64,000 bases of DNA, taken from positions 1 through 64,000 of the forward strand of contig NZ_BPQX01000022.1 in assembly GCF_022179525.1 (NCBI RefSeq), written 5' to 3'. This DNA is from Methylobacterium persicinum. GTDB lineage: Bacteria > Pseudomonadota > Alphaproteobacteria > Rhizobiales > Beijerinckiaceae. The position numbers and the translations under genes were made by a program. Each line of letters starts with the position of its first letter. Position 1 is the first letter of the stretch. Below are positions 38,200 through 46,359 of the stretch, in pieces. The notes under the pieces are model-generated. The model saw only the letters and a list, made by a program, of their open reading frames with translations, ran no database searches and was not told the origin of the DNA.

Positions 38200-38394
38200 A
38201 TGCACGCGGATCTTCATTTCGGCGGGGTATTCGTATCCTCCTTCGTGGGATACGCGCTCATTGCATTCACGATTCTGATTGTCCTTCGACTGTTTTTCGC
38301 CCGCATCCGTTTCAGCCGCTACGTCGCGAACGCCCCCCTTGCCGAGGCGGGGATTTACGTGTGCGTGCTGGCTCTCCTGATTGCTTTGACCTGA
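38200..38394 (+). CDS. DUF1656 small membrane protein (AaeX-like)
   Basis: A 64-residue inner-membrane protein with two helices (VSSFVGYALIAFTILIVL and AEAGIYVCVLALLIALT), separated by a short basic loop FFARIRFSRYV. This is the standard DUF1656/AaeX shape. It lies between the FUSC gene and the HlyD gene; its TGA overlaps the ATG of the latter by one base. Confidence 0.93.
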   Translation: MHADLHFGGVFVSSFVGYALIAFTILIVLRLFFARIRFSRYVANAPLAEAGIYVCVLALLIALT

Positions 38395-39473
38395 TGCCGC
38401 AGACGACCGCCGACGAGGACGACCCCAAGAAGGTGGCCCCCGGGGATTCCGACCGACCGGAGGCGGAGCCGCCGCCGGTCGATCCGCCGGCTACCCATGC
38501 CGGCTACACCCGCGCCACCGGCCGTGGCCGGGCGGCGAAGGTCTTCCGCATCTCCGCGACCATCCTGATCCTCATCGTCGCGTTCATCGCGGCGGCGTTC
38601 GTCTGGCAATTCTACGTCGAGGCGCCCTGGACCCGCGACGGCCGCGTCCGCGTCCAGGTCGCCAATATCGCTCCCCAGGTCTCCGGCCAGATCGTCGACG
38701 TGAAGGTCGCCGACAACCAGAACGTGAAGAAGGGCGACATTCTCTACGTCATCGACCCGGTCGATTTTCAGGTCGCCGTGACGTCCGCTAACGCGGAGGT
38801 GAAGAACCGGGAAGCCGATCTATCGGTCAAGAGTGCCCAGGCCGCCCGCCGGGAAGCCCTTTCGACGGTCTCCACCTCCATCGAAGAGAAGCAGATCTAC
38901 GCGGGCAACGCCAAGATCGCGTCGGCCGCCCTGGATTCCGCAAAATCGCAACAGCGGCAGGCTCAGATCAACCTGGAGCGTACGGAGGTCCGCTCCACCG
39001 TCAACGGACGGGTGACGAACCTCTTGATGCGCGTCGGCGATTACGCGCGCAGCGGGACCTCGAACATCAGCATCGTCGACACCGATTCGTACTGGATCGA
39101 CGGCTATTTCGAGGAAACCAAGATGGCCAACATCCGGGTGGGCTCCTCCGCCGACATCGCCTTGATGGGCTATTCGCAGCACCTCCGCGGGACGGTCGCC
39201 AGCATCACGCTTGGTATCTCCGCGGACAATGCCGCCCCGAGCACCCAAGGGCTCCCCAGCGTGAACCCTGTCTACACCTGGGTGCGCCTGGCGCAGCGGG
39301 TGCCCGTCCGGGTCAAGATCGATTACGTGCCGCCGGATATCCCCCTCGTGGCCGGCATGACGGCCACAGTCGTCGTCGGCGATGGCCGCGCACCGCCCCC
39401 CACTTGGTTCATGAACCTGCGTGATCGCTTGGCGGGCAAGCAGCCCGTGACCGTCGAGGCGGAGTCGCGATAG
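38394..39473 (+). CDS. HlyD-family periplasmic adaptor (AaeA-like)
   Basis: A 359-residue membrane-fusion protein. An acidic, Pro-rich cytoplasmic N-terminus (about 50 residues) precedes one helix (ISATILILIVAFIAAAFVW). After it come YVEAPWTRDGRVRVQVANIA and APQVSGQIVDVKVADNQNVK (lipoyl half), a coiled-coil hairpin with SANAEVKNREADLSVKSAQ, and EVRSTVNGRVTNLLMRVGDY (second lipoyl half). It should bridge the FUSC pump to an outer-membrane channel encoded elsewhere. Third gene of the operon. Confidence 0.93.
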   Translation: MPQTTADEDDPKKVAPGDSDRPEAEPPPVDPPATHAGYTRATGRGRAAKVFRISATILILIVAFIAAAFVWQFYVEAPWTRDGRVRVQVANIAPQVSGQIVDVKVADNQNVKKGDILYVIDPVDFQVAVTSANAEVKNREADLSVKSAQAARREALSTVSTSIEEKQIYAGNAKIASAALDSAKSQQRQAQINLERTEVRSTVNGRVTNLLMRVGDYARSGTSNISIVDTDSYWIDGYFEETKMANIRVGSSADIALMGYSQHLRGTVASITLGISADNAAPSTQGLPSVNPVYTWVRLAQRVPVRVKIDYVPPDIPLVAGMTATVVVGDGRAPPPTWFMNLRDRLAGKQPVTVEAESR

Positions 39474-39506
39474 CGCCTGCCCCCGCTGTGATCGAGCCGT
39501 TGAGTT

Positions 39507-39665
39507 GTGGCCAACACGATCGAAGGCAACAATTTACATTTCCTTGTCGTGGCGTTTGCGTATGGCCACAAAGGTGATCTTGACCATACTTTTGTGTTGA
39601 CGGCTCTTAAGGACGGGCGCAGTCTTCCCCTGTGCTTCGCAGATGCGTGCACTGGTCGTCCGTGA
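39507..39665 (+). CDS. Possible small ORF of atypical composition, 52 residues
   Basis: The frame starting GTG at 39507 encodes VANTIEGNNLHFLVVAFAYG, continues through HKGDLDHTFVLTALKDGRSL and ends TGRP-stop. It has a protein-like mix of hydrophobic and polar residues but uses codons rare in the neighbours (TTA, CTT, GGT, ACT) and lies in locally lower G+C. No ribosome site is evident and no family is recognised. It may be a transferred or decayed gene piece, or chance. Confidence 0.3.
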   Translation: MANTIEGNNLHFLVVAFAYGHKGDLDHTFVLTALKDGRSLPLCFADACTGRP

Positions 39666-39977
39666 CGCTGCAGACTGTGCTGGCGACATGGCGATTATTG
39701 CGAAAGCTGAAGGAGACAGGGATGACTCCACCTCAGCAGGACGCCGCGTTGATGGGAACGGGACGATTCGGCCCGTAGCCTAGCGGCCCACCGACGAATA
39801 ACCGGATGCGAGCGGCCCCAGGGGCATGGAAGCGGCCTTCACGGCACGACTTCGAACACGCGAGACGCCCCACCTCAGCCCTCCCGTCCAGGGTTCGATC
39901 AGACTAGCAGACGACCCACCCGCACGGCTTCGCCGTCGCGGGATAAACGGCTGATCTCAAACCTTCGCCTGTCCCGC
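39666..39977. other. Intergenic region, no gene supported
   Basis: This stretch between the efflux operon and the alpha/beta hydrolase contains only a short frame of 18 codons (ATG at 39722, after AAGGAGACAGG). It also has a tRNA arm-like stretch near 39886-39903 that is not part of a cloverleaf. Confidence 0.5.
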
Positions 39978-40910
39978 TCAGGACGCGGGGCCCATCCAGT
40001 CGGTGATGACGCGGATCTGGTCCGGGTCGAGCAGGGCCGGGGCATGACCGCAACCGGGGATCTCGACGCGGTAGGTCCTCGGACCCCGTCGCATCATCTC
40101 GTCGGCGGTCTCGGGCAGGAGAAGGTCGGATTGCGCGCCGCGCAGGAGCAGCACCGGGCAGGTGATGGCGTCCCAGTCGCGCCACATGCTCACGCTGTAG
40201 ACCCGGCCGGGCCGGAAGGCCTGCCCAATCGCGGGATCGTAATGCGGCCGCCACCCCCCGGTGGGCTCGGGAAAGAAGCTATGCCGGGCGAGGTGGCGCC
40301 AGTGCTCGTCGGTGAGTGCTCCGAACGCGCCGAGGACGATCCGCAGCCGTGATTCGCCCGAGGCGAGGTTGTGGTGGAGCCGGGGTGCGTCGCGGAGGCG
40401 ATCGCCGATGTGGCGGACCGGCGCCCAGGGCAAGAACGGGCCTATGTCGTTGATGACCATCCGGCGGATTGGGGCGTCCTGGGCCGATGCCAGCACCATA
40501 CCGGTCAGCCCCCCGAGGGAGGTGCCGATCCAGTCGATCGGTTCGCTAATGCCGAGATGGGCGATAAGCGCAGCCATGTCGGAGGCATATTGCGGGAGGG
40601 CGTAGAGTTCGGGATCGCGCAGCCATCCCGACAGGCCCCGGCCCGGAAGGTCCGGGCAGACCACGCGGTAGCCCATCCTGGCGAGGGCGTAGGCGAGCGG
40701 ATCGAAATCGCGACCCTGCCGGCTCAGGCCGTGAACGCAGACGACGACCCGGCGCGCGTCCTTATCTCCCCAATCGACAAAGGCGATGCGGTGGAAGTCC
40801 TTTGGGGCGTAGGCGAGGAAGTGCCCTGTCCTGAACGGGACGTCGGCCTCGCTGAGCGCGTCGAGCCGCAGGGGTTGCGCTCCCCCGCGCAGGGACTCGA
40901 TCAGCCCCAT
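39978..40910 (-). CDS. Alpha/beta hydrolase coupled to phasin
   Basis: A 310-residue cytoplasmic alpha/beta hydrolase. Oxyanion region RVVVCVHGLSRQGRDFD, DLPGRGLSGWL, nucleophile elbow DWIGTSLGGLTGM (Ser131), and C-terminal ITCPVLLLRGAQSDLLLPET (Asp) and EIPGCGHAPALLDPDQ (His) give a full Ser-Asp-His triad. The ATG at 40910 overlaps the phasin stop codon (ATGA), which suggests a role around storage granules, for instance a thioesterase or depolymerase-like enzyme. The exact substrate is unknown. Confidence 0.9.
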   Translation of the reverse strand: MGLIESLRGGAQPLRLDALSEADVPFRTGHFLAYAPKDFHRIAFVDWGDKDARRVVVCVHGLSRQGRDFDPLAYALARMGYRVVCPDLPGRGLSGWLRDPELYALPQYASDMAALIAHLGISEPIDWIGTSLGGLTGMVLASAQDAPIRRMVINDIGPFLPWAPVRHIGDRLRDAPRLHHNLASGESRLRIVLGAFGALTDEHWRHLARHSFFPEPTGGWRPHYDPAIGQAFRPGRVYSVSMWRDWDAITCPVLLLRGAQSDLLLPETADEMMRRGPRTYRVEIPGCGHAPALLDPDQIRVITDWMGPAS

Positions 40911-41449
40911 CACTGCGATTGCGCGCGGGTCGCGGCTTCGCGGGCAAGGCGTGTCGTGGTCTGGTGGAGGTCCACCACCTGCTCGGTGATCCGCCGGGTC
41001 TGCTCTTGCAGGAACGACAGCTGCAATTGCAGCATCTCGCGGGGATCCAAGGTGCCGGCGAGCTGTTCGGCGAAATCGAAGGACGCGCGCACGTTCGTGT
41101 CCGAGGCGACGAGCATGCGGTGGCCGACCTCCCGCATCGCTGCGAGCATCTGGCTCGCATTGTCCTCGTAGGCGTTGTAGAGGCGCGCGCCCGTCGCCTC
41201 CCACTGCTCTCGGGCCTTGCGGGCGCCCGCGATGTGGCTGTCGGTGAGCTGTGCCGTCGCCTCCCGGTTCGAACCCGCCACCTTTCGCCATCCGTCGAAG
41301 GCCTGTGCCATGGCGGTCTCGAAGGTGTTGAGAGCCTGCTCGCCCGCCCGGGCGTACCATTCGTAGGCCTCCCGGGCCTTGCCGACGGCGTTCCCGGCCA
41401 TCTCCCGGCGCGCGGCATCCTGGACGGCAGGCAGTCTCTTCTCGTTCAC
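40910..41449 (-). CDS. Phasin-family granule-associated protein
   Basis: A protein of about 179 residues, mostly amphipathic helix, of the phasin type that coats polyhydroxyalkanoate granules. AYEWYARAGEQALNTFETAM, NREATAQLTDSHIAGARKAR, SQMLAAMREVGHRMLVASDT and FDFAEQLAGTLDPREMLQLQ are phasin-like heptad stretches. A GTG at 41449 with a GGGAG ribosome site is preferred; an ATG at 41500 adds an Arg-rich N-terminus without a ribosome site. It is translationally coupled to the following hydrolase. Confidence 0.87.
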   Translation of the reverse strand: MNEKRLPAVQDAARREMAGNAVGKAREAYEWYARAGEQALNTFETAMAQAFDGWRKVAGSNREATAQLTDSHIAGARKAREQWEATGARLYNAYEDNASQMLAAMREVGHRMLVASDTNVRASFDFAEQLAGTLDPREMLQLQLSFLQEQTRRITEQVVDLHQTTTRLAREAATRAQSQ

Positions 41450-41529
41450 CCTCGGCTCCCGCTTGCGACGAGCCCGCACCCGGGCCGGCTCGTCCGGCAT
41501 CTGACACGAACCCGAACGCCGTCAACTGG

Positions 41530-41566
41530 CGTCCCGTGACGGCGGGTGTCGACTCGTCACGGGACG
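41530..41566. promoter_or_regulatory. 12-bp inverted repeat upstream of the phasin gene
   Basis: cgtcccgtgacg and cgtcacgggacg are perfect inverted copies, 13 bases apart, between the divergent phasin and acyl-CoA synthetase genes. Size and place suit a dimeric repressor site, conceivably a granule-sensing regulator, though the regulator is not in the window. Confidence 0.45.
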
Positions 41567-41693
41567 GCAAGCCGTCCGGTCTGTCAGCGTTCGGCGATTG
41601 ACAGTCCGGCGGGCTCAGAAATCATGGACGTCAGGGCGCACGCCACGCCCGGGGAGGATCACCTCTCCTGCCTGACCGAGAAGGCACGATCCC

Positions 41694-43337
41694 ATGCCCG
41701 ATACGCCGCCGCCCGCAAGCGCGGACCCGCACCGGTTCGAGGCCGGGCTCGAGAAGAGGGCGGCGAACTACGTGCCGCTGACGCCGGCCAGCCTCCTGGC
41801 ACGCGCCGCCGCGGCCTTCGGTGCCCGGGTCGCGGTGATCGACGGCGAACGCCGGATCACCTACGCGGCCCTCCATGAGCGCTGCCTCCGCCTTGCCTCG
41901 GCGCTCGCCGGCCGTGGGATCAGACGGCTGGATACCGTCGCGATCCTGGCTTCCAACATCCCCGAGATGGTCGAAGCGCATTTCGCCGTGCCGATGCTCG
42001 GTGCGGTCCTGAACCCCCTCAACACACGCCTCGACCCGGCGACCATCGCCTTCTCCCTCCGGCACGGGGATGCGCGGGTGCTGATCGTGGAGGCGGCGCA
42101 CGCCGCCCTCGCCGCCCGGGCCCTGGCCGAGCTGGAGCAGCCGCCCCTGGTCGTTTCGATCGGCCAGGCCGGCCAGGACGCGGGCGTGCCGTACGAAGCG
42201 CTGATTGAGGGCGGTGATCCCGCCTATGCCTGGAAGGGGCCGGAGGACGAGTGGCAGTCGCTCTGCCTCCTCTATACGTCCGGAACCACGGGGGATCCGA
42301 AGGGCGCGGTCTACAGCCACCGGGGCGCCTATCTCCAGGCGCTCGGCAACGCCGTGACCTTCGGCCTTTCGGGGGAGAGCGTGTATCTCTGGACCCTGCC
42401 GATGTTCCACTGCAGCGGCTGGTCCTACCCCTGGGCCTGCGTCGCGGCCGGGGCGACGCAGGTCTGCCTGCGCAAGGTCGAGCCTGCGGAGATCTTCCGG
42501 CTGATCGCGGAGCACGGCGTCACGCATCTGTGCGGCGCGCCCATCGTCCTCTCGATGATCGCCCATGCCCCCGCGCACGAGCGGCGGGACTTTCCCCAGG
42601 TCGTCCGATGCGCGGTGGGGGGCGCCGCGCCGTCCTCGACCATCATCCGCACGATGGAGGAGATGGGCTTCCGCATCACCCATCTCTACGGCGCCACCGA
42701 GAGCTACGGACCCGCCACCGCCTGCCTCGCCCAGCCCGATTGGCAGGACCTGTCGGACGAGGCCCGTTACCAGCGGATGGCCCGCCAGGGGGTCGCGTTG
42801 GCGACCCTCGAGGCCGTCACCGTGACCGACCCGGAGACCGGGGAACCGGTGCCCCGGGACGGGAGCCGGATCGGTGAGATCCGCCTGCGCGGCAACACCA
42901 TCATGAAGGGCTATCTCGGCAATCCGGGCGCGACGGGCCGCGCCCTGGCCGACGGCTGGTACGCCACGGGCGACCTCGCCGTCTGGCATCCTGACGGGTC
43001 CGTGGAGATCAAGGACCGGTCCAAAGACATCATCATCTCGGGGGGTGAGAACATCTCCAGCTTGGAAGTCGAGGAGGTGCTGATGCGCCACCCGGCGGTG
43101 ATGCTGGCCGCGGTGGTGGCCAGACCGGATGAGACCTGGGGCGAGACCCCTTGCGCCTTCCTCGAAGCCAAGCCCGACGCCACCCTCCCCTCCGCGGACG
43201 AGGTGATCGCCTTCTGCCGGGAGCGCATGGCCCGGTTCAAGGTGCCCAAGAGGGTGGTATTCGGCCCCCTGCCGAAGACCTCGACGGGCAAGATCCAGAA
43301 ATTCGTGCTGCGGGAGTTGGCGAGGGAACTGGGGTGA
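41694..43337 (+). CDS. AMP-forming acyl-CoA synthetase
   Basis: A 547-residue adenylate-forming enzyme that activates fatty or related acids to acyl-CoA. P-loop LLYTSGTTGDPKGAVYSHRG, medium/long-chain signature LPMFHCSGWSYPWACVAAG, THLYGATESYGPATACL, and the hinge region DLAVWHPDGSVEIKDRSKD followed by GENISSLEVEE are present. The C-terminal catalytic lysine is in LPKTSTGKIQKFVLRE. The W/Y-rich substrate loop resembles medium-chain and aromatic acyl ligases (AlkK-like). Monocistronic and divergent from the phasin gene. Confidence 0.94.
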   Translation: MPDTPPPASADPHRFEAGLEKRAANYVPLTPASLLARAAAAFGARVAVIDGERRITYAALHERCLRLASALAGRGIRRLDTVAILASNIPEMVEAHFAVPMLGAVLNPLNTRLDPATIAFSLRHGDARVLIVEAAHAALAARALAELEQPPLVVSIGQAGQDAGVPYEALIEGGDPAYAWKGPEDEWQSLCLLYTSGTTGDPKGAVYSHRGAYLQALGNAVTFGLSGESVYLWTLPMFHCSGWSYPWACVAAGATQVCLRKVEPAEIFRLIAEHGVTHLCGAPIVLSMIAHAPAHERRDFPQVVRCAVGGAAPSSTIIRTMEEMGFRITHLYGATESYGPATACLAQPDWQDLSDEARYQRMARQGVALATLEAVTVTDPETGEPVPRDGSRIGEIRLRGNTIMKGYLGNPGATGRALADGWYATGDLAVWHPDGSVEIKDRSKDIIISGGENISSLEVEEVLMRHPAVMLAAVVARPDETWGETPCAFLEAKPDATLPSADEVIAFCRERMARFKVPKRVVFGPLPKTSTGKIQKFVLRELARELG

Positions 43338-43420
43338 TTGCTGAAGGGAGCGAGGCAAACGACGCCTGCGCCCCTTTCCAGCCCGAGACGCACGCGTCAG
43401 CAGGTCAGAGGTGCGACGCG

Positions 43421-43636
43421 CTATTGCTTCACCCGGCGGCATTCGGTCTTCAGATACGTGGTCTTGCCGATGTCCTCGCGCATGTCGGTGCGGGCGATGA
43501 TCTCCTGCCACCCCGTGGCACAGCCGAGTTCGTTGGCGACCTTGACCTTGCGGACTTCCAGCGCCTGCGCATCGTTGCAGGCCTCCTGGGCGATGCCGTT
43601 CGCGCAGACCAGAACCACGGCGATGAAGGCGTTCAC
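43421..43636 (-). CDS. Small exported protein, 71 residues
   Basis: A GTG start at 43636 preceded by GGGGAG opens a signal peptide (NAFIAVVLVCANGIAQEA). The mature part has three cysteines (EACNDAQALEV, ANELGCATGWQE, KTECRRVKQ) and looks like a small disulfide-bonded periplasmic protein. No family was recognised. Longer in-frame starts upstream overlap the start of xseA on the other strand and lack a signal peptide. Confidence 0.65.
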   Translation of the reverse strand: MNAFIAVVLVCANGIAQEACNDAQALEVRKVKVANELGCATGWQEIIARTDMREDIGKTTYLKTECRRVKQ

Positions 43637-43748
43637 GGGCGTTCTCCCCTTTCGTTGAAGGGGTGTACATGCCCTTCCCGAGGCGGGTTTCCATCCTTCA
43701 GCCCGCCATCCCTTTACCAGCGCGCTCCGGCCGCCTAGCGTTCGGGGG

Positions 43749-45380
43749 ATGCCCCTGGTCCCCCCTCCCCGCCCCAAAGCGCCGCCGCTTTCGACCGACG
43801 TGCCGCCCTCCGCGGTGCTCGCCGGCAACCAGCCGGAATGGTCGGTCGGCGATCTCGCGGCGGCCCTCAAGCAGACCCTGGAGGAGCGCTTCGGCCATGT
43901 CCGCCTGCGGGGGGAGATCTCCGGGTTCCGGGGGGTTCATGGCTCCGGCCACGCCTACTTCTCCCTGAAGGACGGGCAGGCGCGCATCGACGCCGTGGTG
44001 TGGAAGGGCGTCTATGGCCGGCTTCGGCAGAAGCCGCAGGAGGGGTTGGAGGTCGTCGCCACCGGCCGCATCACGACCTTCGCCGGCAAGTCGTCCTACC
44101 AGATCGTTATCGACAGTCTGGAGCCCGCGGGACTGGGCGCCTGGATGGCGCTGCTCGAAGAGCGGCGGAAGATGCTCGCGGCCGAGGGGCTGTTCTCTCC
44201 CGAGCACCGCAAGCCCATCCCTTTCCTGCCGCGGGTCGTCGGCGTCGTGACCTCGCCGACCGGCGCGGTGATCCGCGACATCCTCCACCGGCTGCAGGAT
44301 CGGTTTCCCCGGCCTGTCCTGGTCTGGCCCGTCCGGGTGCAGGGCGACGGGGCGGCGGAGGAAGTCGCTGCGGCCATCCGGGGCTTCAACGCCCTACCCC
44401 CCAGAGGCCCGATCCCGCGGCCCGACCTGCTGATCGTGGCCCGCGGTGGCGGCTCCATCGAAGACCTGTGGGCCTTCAACGAGGAATGCGTGGTTCGCGC
44501 GGCCTTCGAGAGCGTCATCCCCCTGATTTCGGCGGTCGGGCACGAGACCGACACGACCCTCATCGACCACGTCTCCGACCGCAGGGCCCCGACGCCGACC
44601 GGTGCGGCGGAGATGGCGGTCCCCGTCCGCGCCGACCTCATCGCGACCGTCGCCGAGCTGGCCGCCCGCGGTGGCGGCGCAATCCGCCGCCGGCTTGACC
44701 GCGACCGGGCCGACCTGCGCGGCCTCATCCGCGCGATGCCCGCGCCGGACATGCTCCTCGCGGCCAAGCGCCAGCGGCTCGATCTCGCGGAGGCCCGCCT
44801 CGCGCCCGCCCTCGCCGCCGGGGCGGCCCGGCACCGGGTCCGCTTGCAGGCCGTCCTCGACCGGCTGGCCCGGCGCTCGCCCGAGCTTGCCCTGGCTCAG
44901 GCCCGCGCCCGACTCGAACGGATCGACGACCGCGCCTCCCGTGCCCTCTCCGTCGATCTGCGACGGCGGGCGGATCATGTCGGCGAACTCGGGCGACGGC
45001 TCGTCCTGGCCAAGGGAGCAGGGCTGGAGCGCGCCCGTGCCGTCGAAGCCCGCCGCCGGGACCGCCTCTCCTCCCTCACCGCCCGACTCGTTCAGGCGGG
45101 CGTGCGGGATGTGGAGCGCCGCCGGGACCGGCTGCACGCGCTCGCCGGGCTGCTCGGAAGCTTGAGCTACCGGGCCGTGCTCGACCGGGGGTTCGCCCTG
45201 GTCCGGGACGGTGACGGCAATCCCCTGCGCCGGGCCGACGACGCCGAGGCCGCCGCAAGCCTCAGCCTGCAATTCGCCGACGGGGTCGTGGAGGCGGTAC
45301 CGAATAAGCCGGACCGGCCGGTGAAGCGCACGAGGGCGAAGGCTGCGCCGCTGCGCCAGGGGACGCTGTTCGACACGTAG
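43749..45380 (+). CDS. xseA: Exodeoxyribonuclease VII large subunit
   Basis: A 543-residue nuclease subunit that degrades single-stranded DNA with XseB. The N-terminal OB fold is EWSVGDLAAALKQTLEERFG, HVRLRGEISGFRGVHGSGHA and YFSLKDGQARIDAVVWKG. The catalytic domain shows IPFLPRVVGVVTSPTGAVIR, DLLIVARGGGSIEDLWAFNE and ISAVGHETDTTLIDHVSDRR, then APTPTGAAE. A long Arg/Ala-rich coiled coil and a short C-terminal domain follow. xseB is not adjacent. Confidence 0.96.
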   Translation: MPLVPPPRPKAPPLSTDVPPSAVLAGNQPEWSVGDLAAALKQTLEERFGHVRLRGEISGFRGVHGSGHAYFSLKDGQARIDAVVWKGVYGRLRQKPQEGLEVVATGRITTFAGKSSYQIVIDSLEPAGLGAWMALLEERRKMLAAEGLFSPEHRKPIPFLPRVVGVVTSPTGAVIRDILHRLQDRFPRPVLVWPVRVQGDGAAEEVAAAIRGFNALPPRGPIPRPDLLIVARGGGSIEDLWAFNEECVVRAAFESVIPLISAVGHETDTTLIDHVSDRRAPTPTGAAEMAVPVRADLIATVAELAARGGGAIRRRLDRDRADLRGLIRAMPAPDMLLAAKRQRLDLAEARLAPALAAGAARHRVRLQAVLDRLARRSPELALAQARARLERIDDRASRALSVDLRRRADHVGELGRRLVLAKGAGLERARAVEARRRDRLSSLTARLVQAGVRDVERRRDRLHALAGLLGSLSYRAVLDRGFALVRDGDGNPLRRADDAEAAASLSLQFADGVVEAVPNKPDRPVKRTRAKAAPLRQGTLFDT

Positions 45381-45412
45381 GGCGCGCACCCCCTTCGCGC
45401 TCCCCGCCGCGC

Positions 45413-45505
45413 CGTCATTGTGAGCGAAACGAAGCAACCCGGGGATCCGCACCATCCTGAGAGGGTCCGCTGCCCTGGATTGCTTCGCTGCGCTTGCGAA
45501 GACGA
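45413..45505. repeat. REP-like palindromic element, family A
   Basis: cgtcattgtgagcgaaacga and agcaacccgggg are mirrored by ccctggattgcttcgctgcg and cttgcgaagacgac; more diverged than other copies. It lies between convergent xseA and the GNAT gene. Confidence 0.8.
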
Positions 45506-45539
45506 CAGTGGGGCTGAGGCGGCCAGCGCCGAATGCCGG

Positions 45540-46298
45540 CTAGTCCCGCACCCGGTAATGGTAGCGGTACAGCTCTCGCTCGAAGCCGAGGCGGGCATAG
45601 AGTGCGCGGGCGGGGCCGTTGCCAGCCTCGACCTGCAGGCACACGGCGTCGGCGCCGGCCGTTGCGCCCCAGCCCATCAGAGCGCCGACCGCCCGGCGGG
45701 CGAGGCCCCGTCCGCGGAGGGGCTCCGGCACTGCCACGGATTCGATCACCAACAGGCGCCCGTCCCTGACGCCGAAGGCGATGGCGCCGAGACCGCCGGG
45801 GACGGCGACGGAGGCGAAGGCACGTGGCAGCGCGATGGCCCCCGTCACCGTGCGGAATGAGCGTGCGGTCATGGGATCGTGGCCGCTCAGGGCATCGCGC
45901 AAGGCGAGCCAGTCGGCGGCGGGCGCCTCCGACACGGTCACCTCCGCATCCTCTGTGCCCGGAAGGCCGGCGAGGGTGCGGTAGAGGGTGCATGTCTCGC
46001 CGATGGCGCGGTATCCCCGACTATCCAGCTTAGGCAGCATCTGCGCGGCGATATCCGGGATCCGGAAGATCGGCCGCTGCCCCAGGGCAGCATAGATGGC
46101 TTCGCTCGCGGGGATCGCGCGCTCGGGATCGCCCGCCCCGCGCAGGGGATTGCAGGAATTGATGCGCTTCGACGATCCCCCCGCCGCCCGCAGGAGGTAT
46201 CCGTGCACGAGGACGTGGCGCGGGCTCGGCCATGCGTTGAGGCAGGCTTCCTCAACCTGCCAGCAGAGTGCGTCGTCCGGGCTCACGGTACGCTCCAT
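45540..46298 (-). CDS. GNAT-family N-acetyltransferase
   Basis: A 252-residue protein. The C-terminal 120 residues are a GNAT fold: GAIAFGVRDGRLLVIESVAV, then the acetyl-CoA loop [19 protein letters not shown] (R/Q-x-x-G-x-G/A), and LQVEAGNGPARALYARLGFE. The N-terminal half (CWQVEEACLNAWPSPRHVLV, KRINSCNPLRG) resembles the N-terminal part of two-domain GNATs of unknown acceptor. The ATG at 46298 is chosen. It diverges from the hydrolase-fusion gene. Confidence 0.9.
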   Translation of the reverse strand: MERTVSPDDALCWQVEEACLNAWPSPRHVLVHGYLLRAAGGSSKRINSCNPLRGAGDPERAIPASEAIYAALGQRPIFRIPDIAAQMLPKLDSRGYRAIGETCTLYRTLAGLPGTEDAEVTVSEAPAADWLALRDALSGHDPMTARSFRTVTGAIALPRAFASVAVPGGLGAIAFGVRDGRLLVIESVAVPEPLRGRGLARRAVGALMGWGATAGADAVCLQVEAGNGPARALYARLGFERELYRYHYRVRD

Positions 46299-46359
46299 TC
46301 CGACGCCATGCGGTGTCGCACCGTCTTGAACTCGGTCAAGCTCGCGCGATGTCGAGCCG

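Noticed and set aside
39886-39903. Stretch gtccagggttcgatcaga resembling a tRNA T-arm
   Set aside because: No acceptor, D or anticodon stems can be folded around it.
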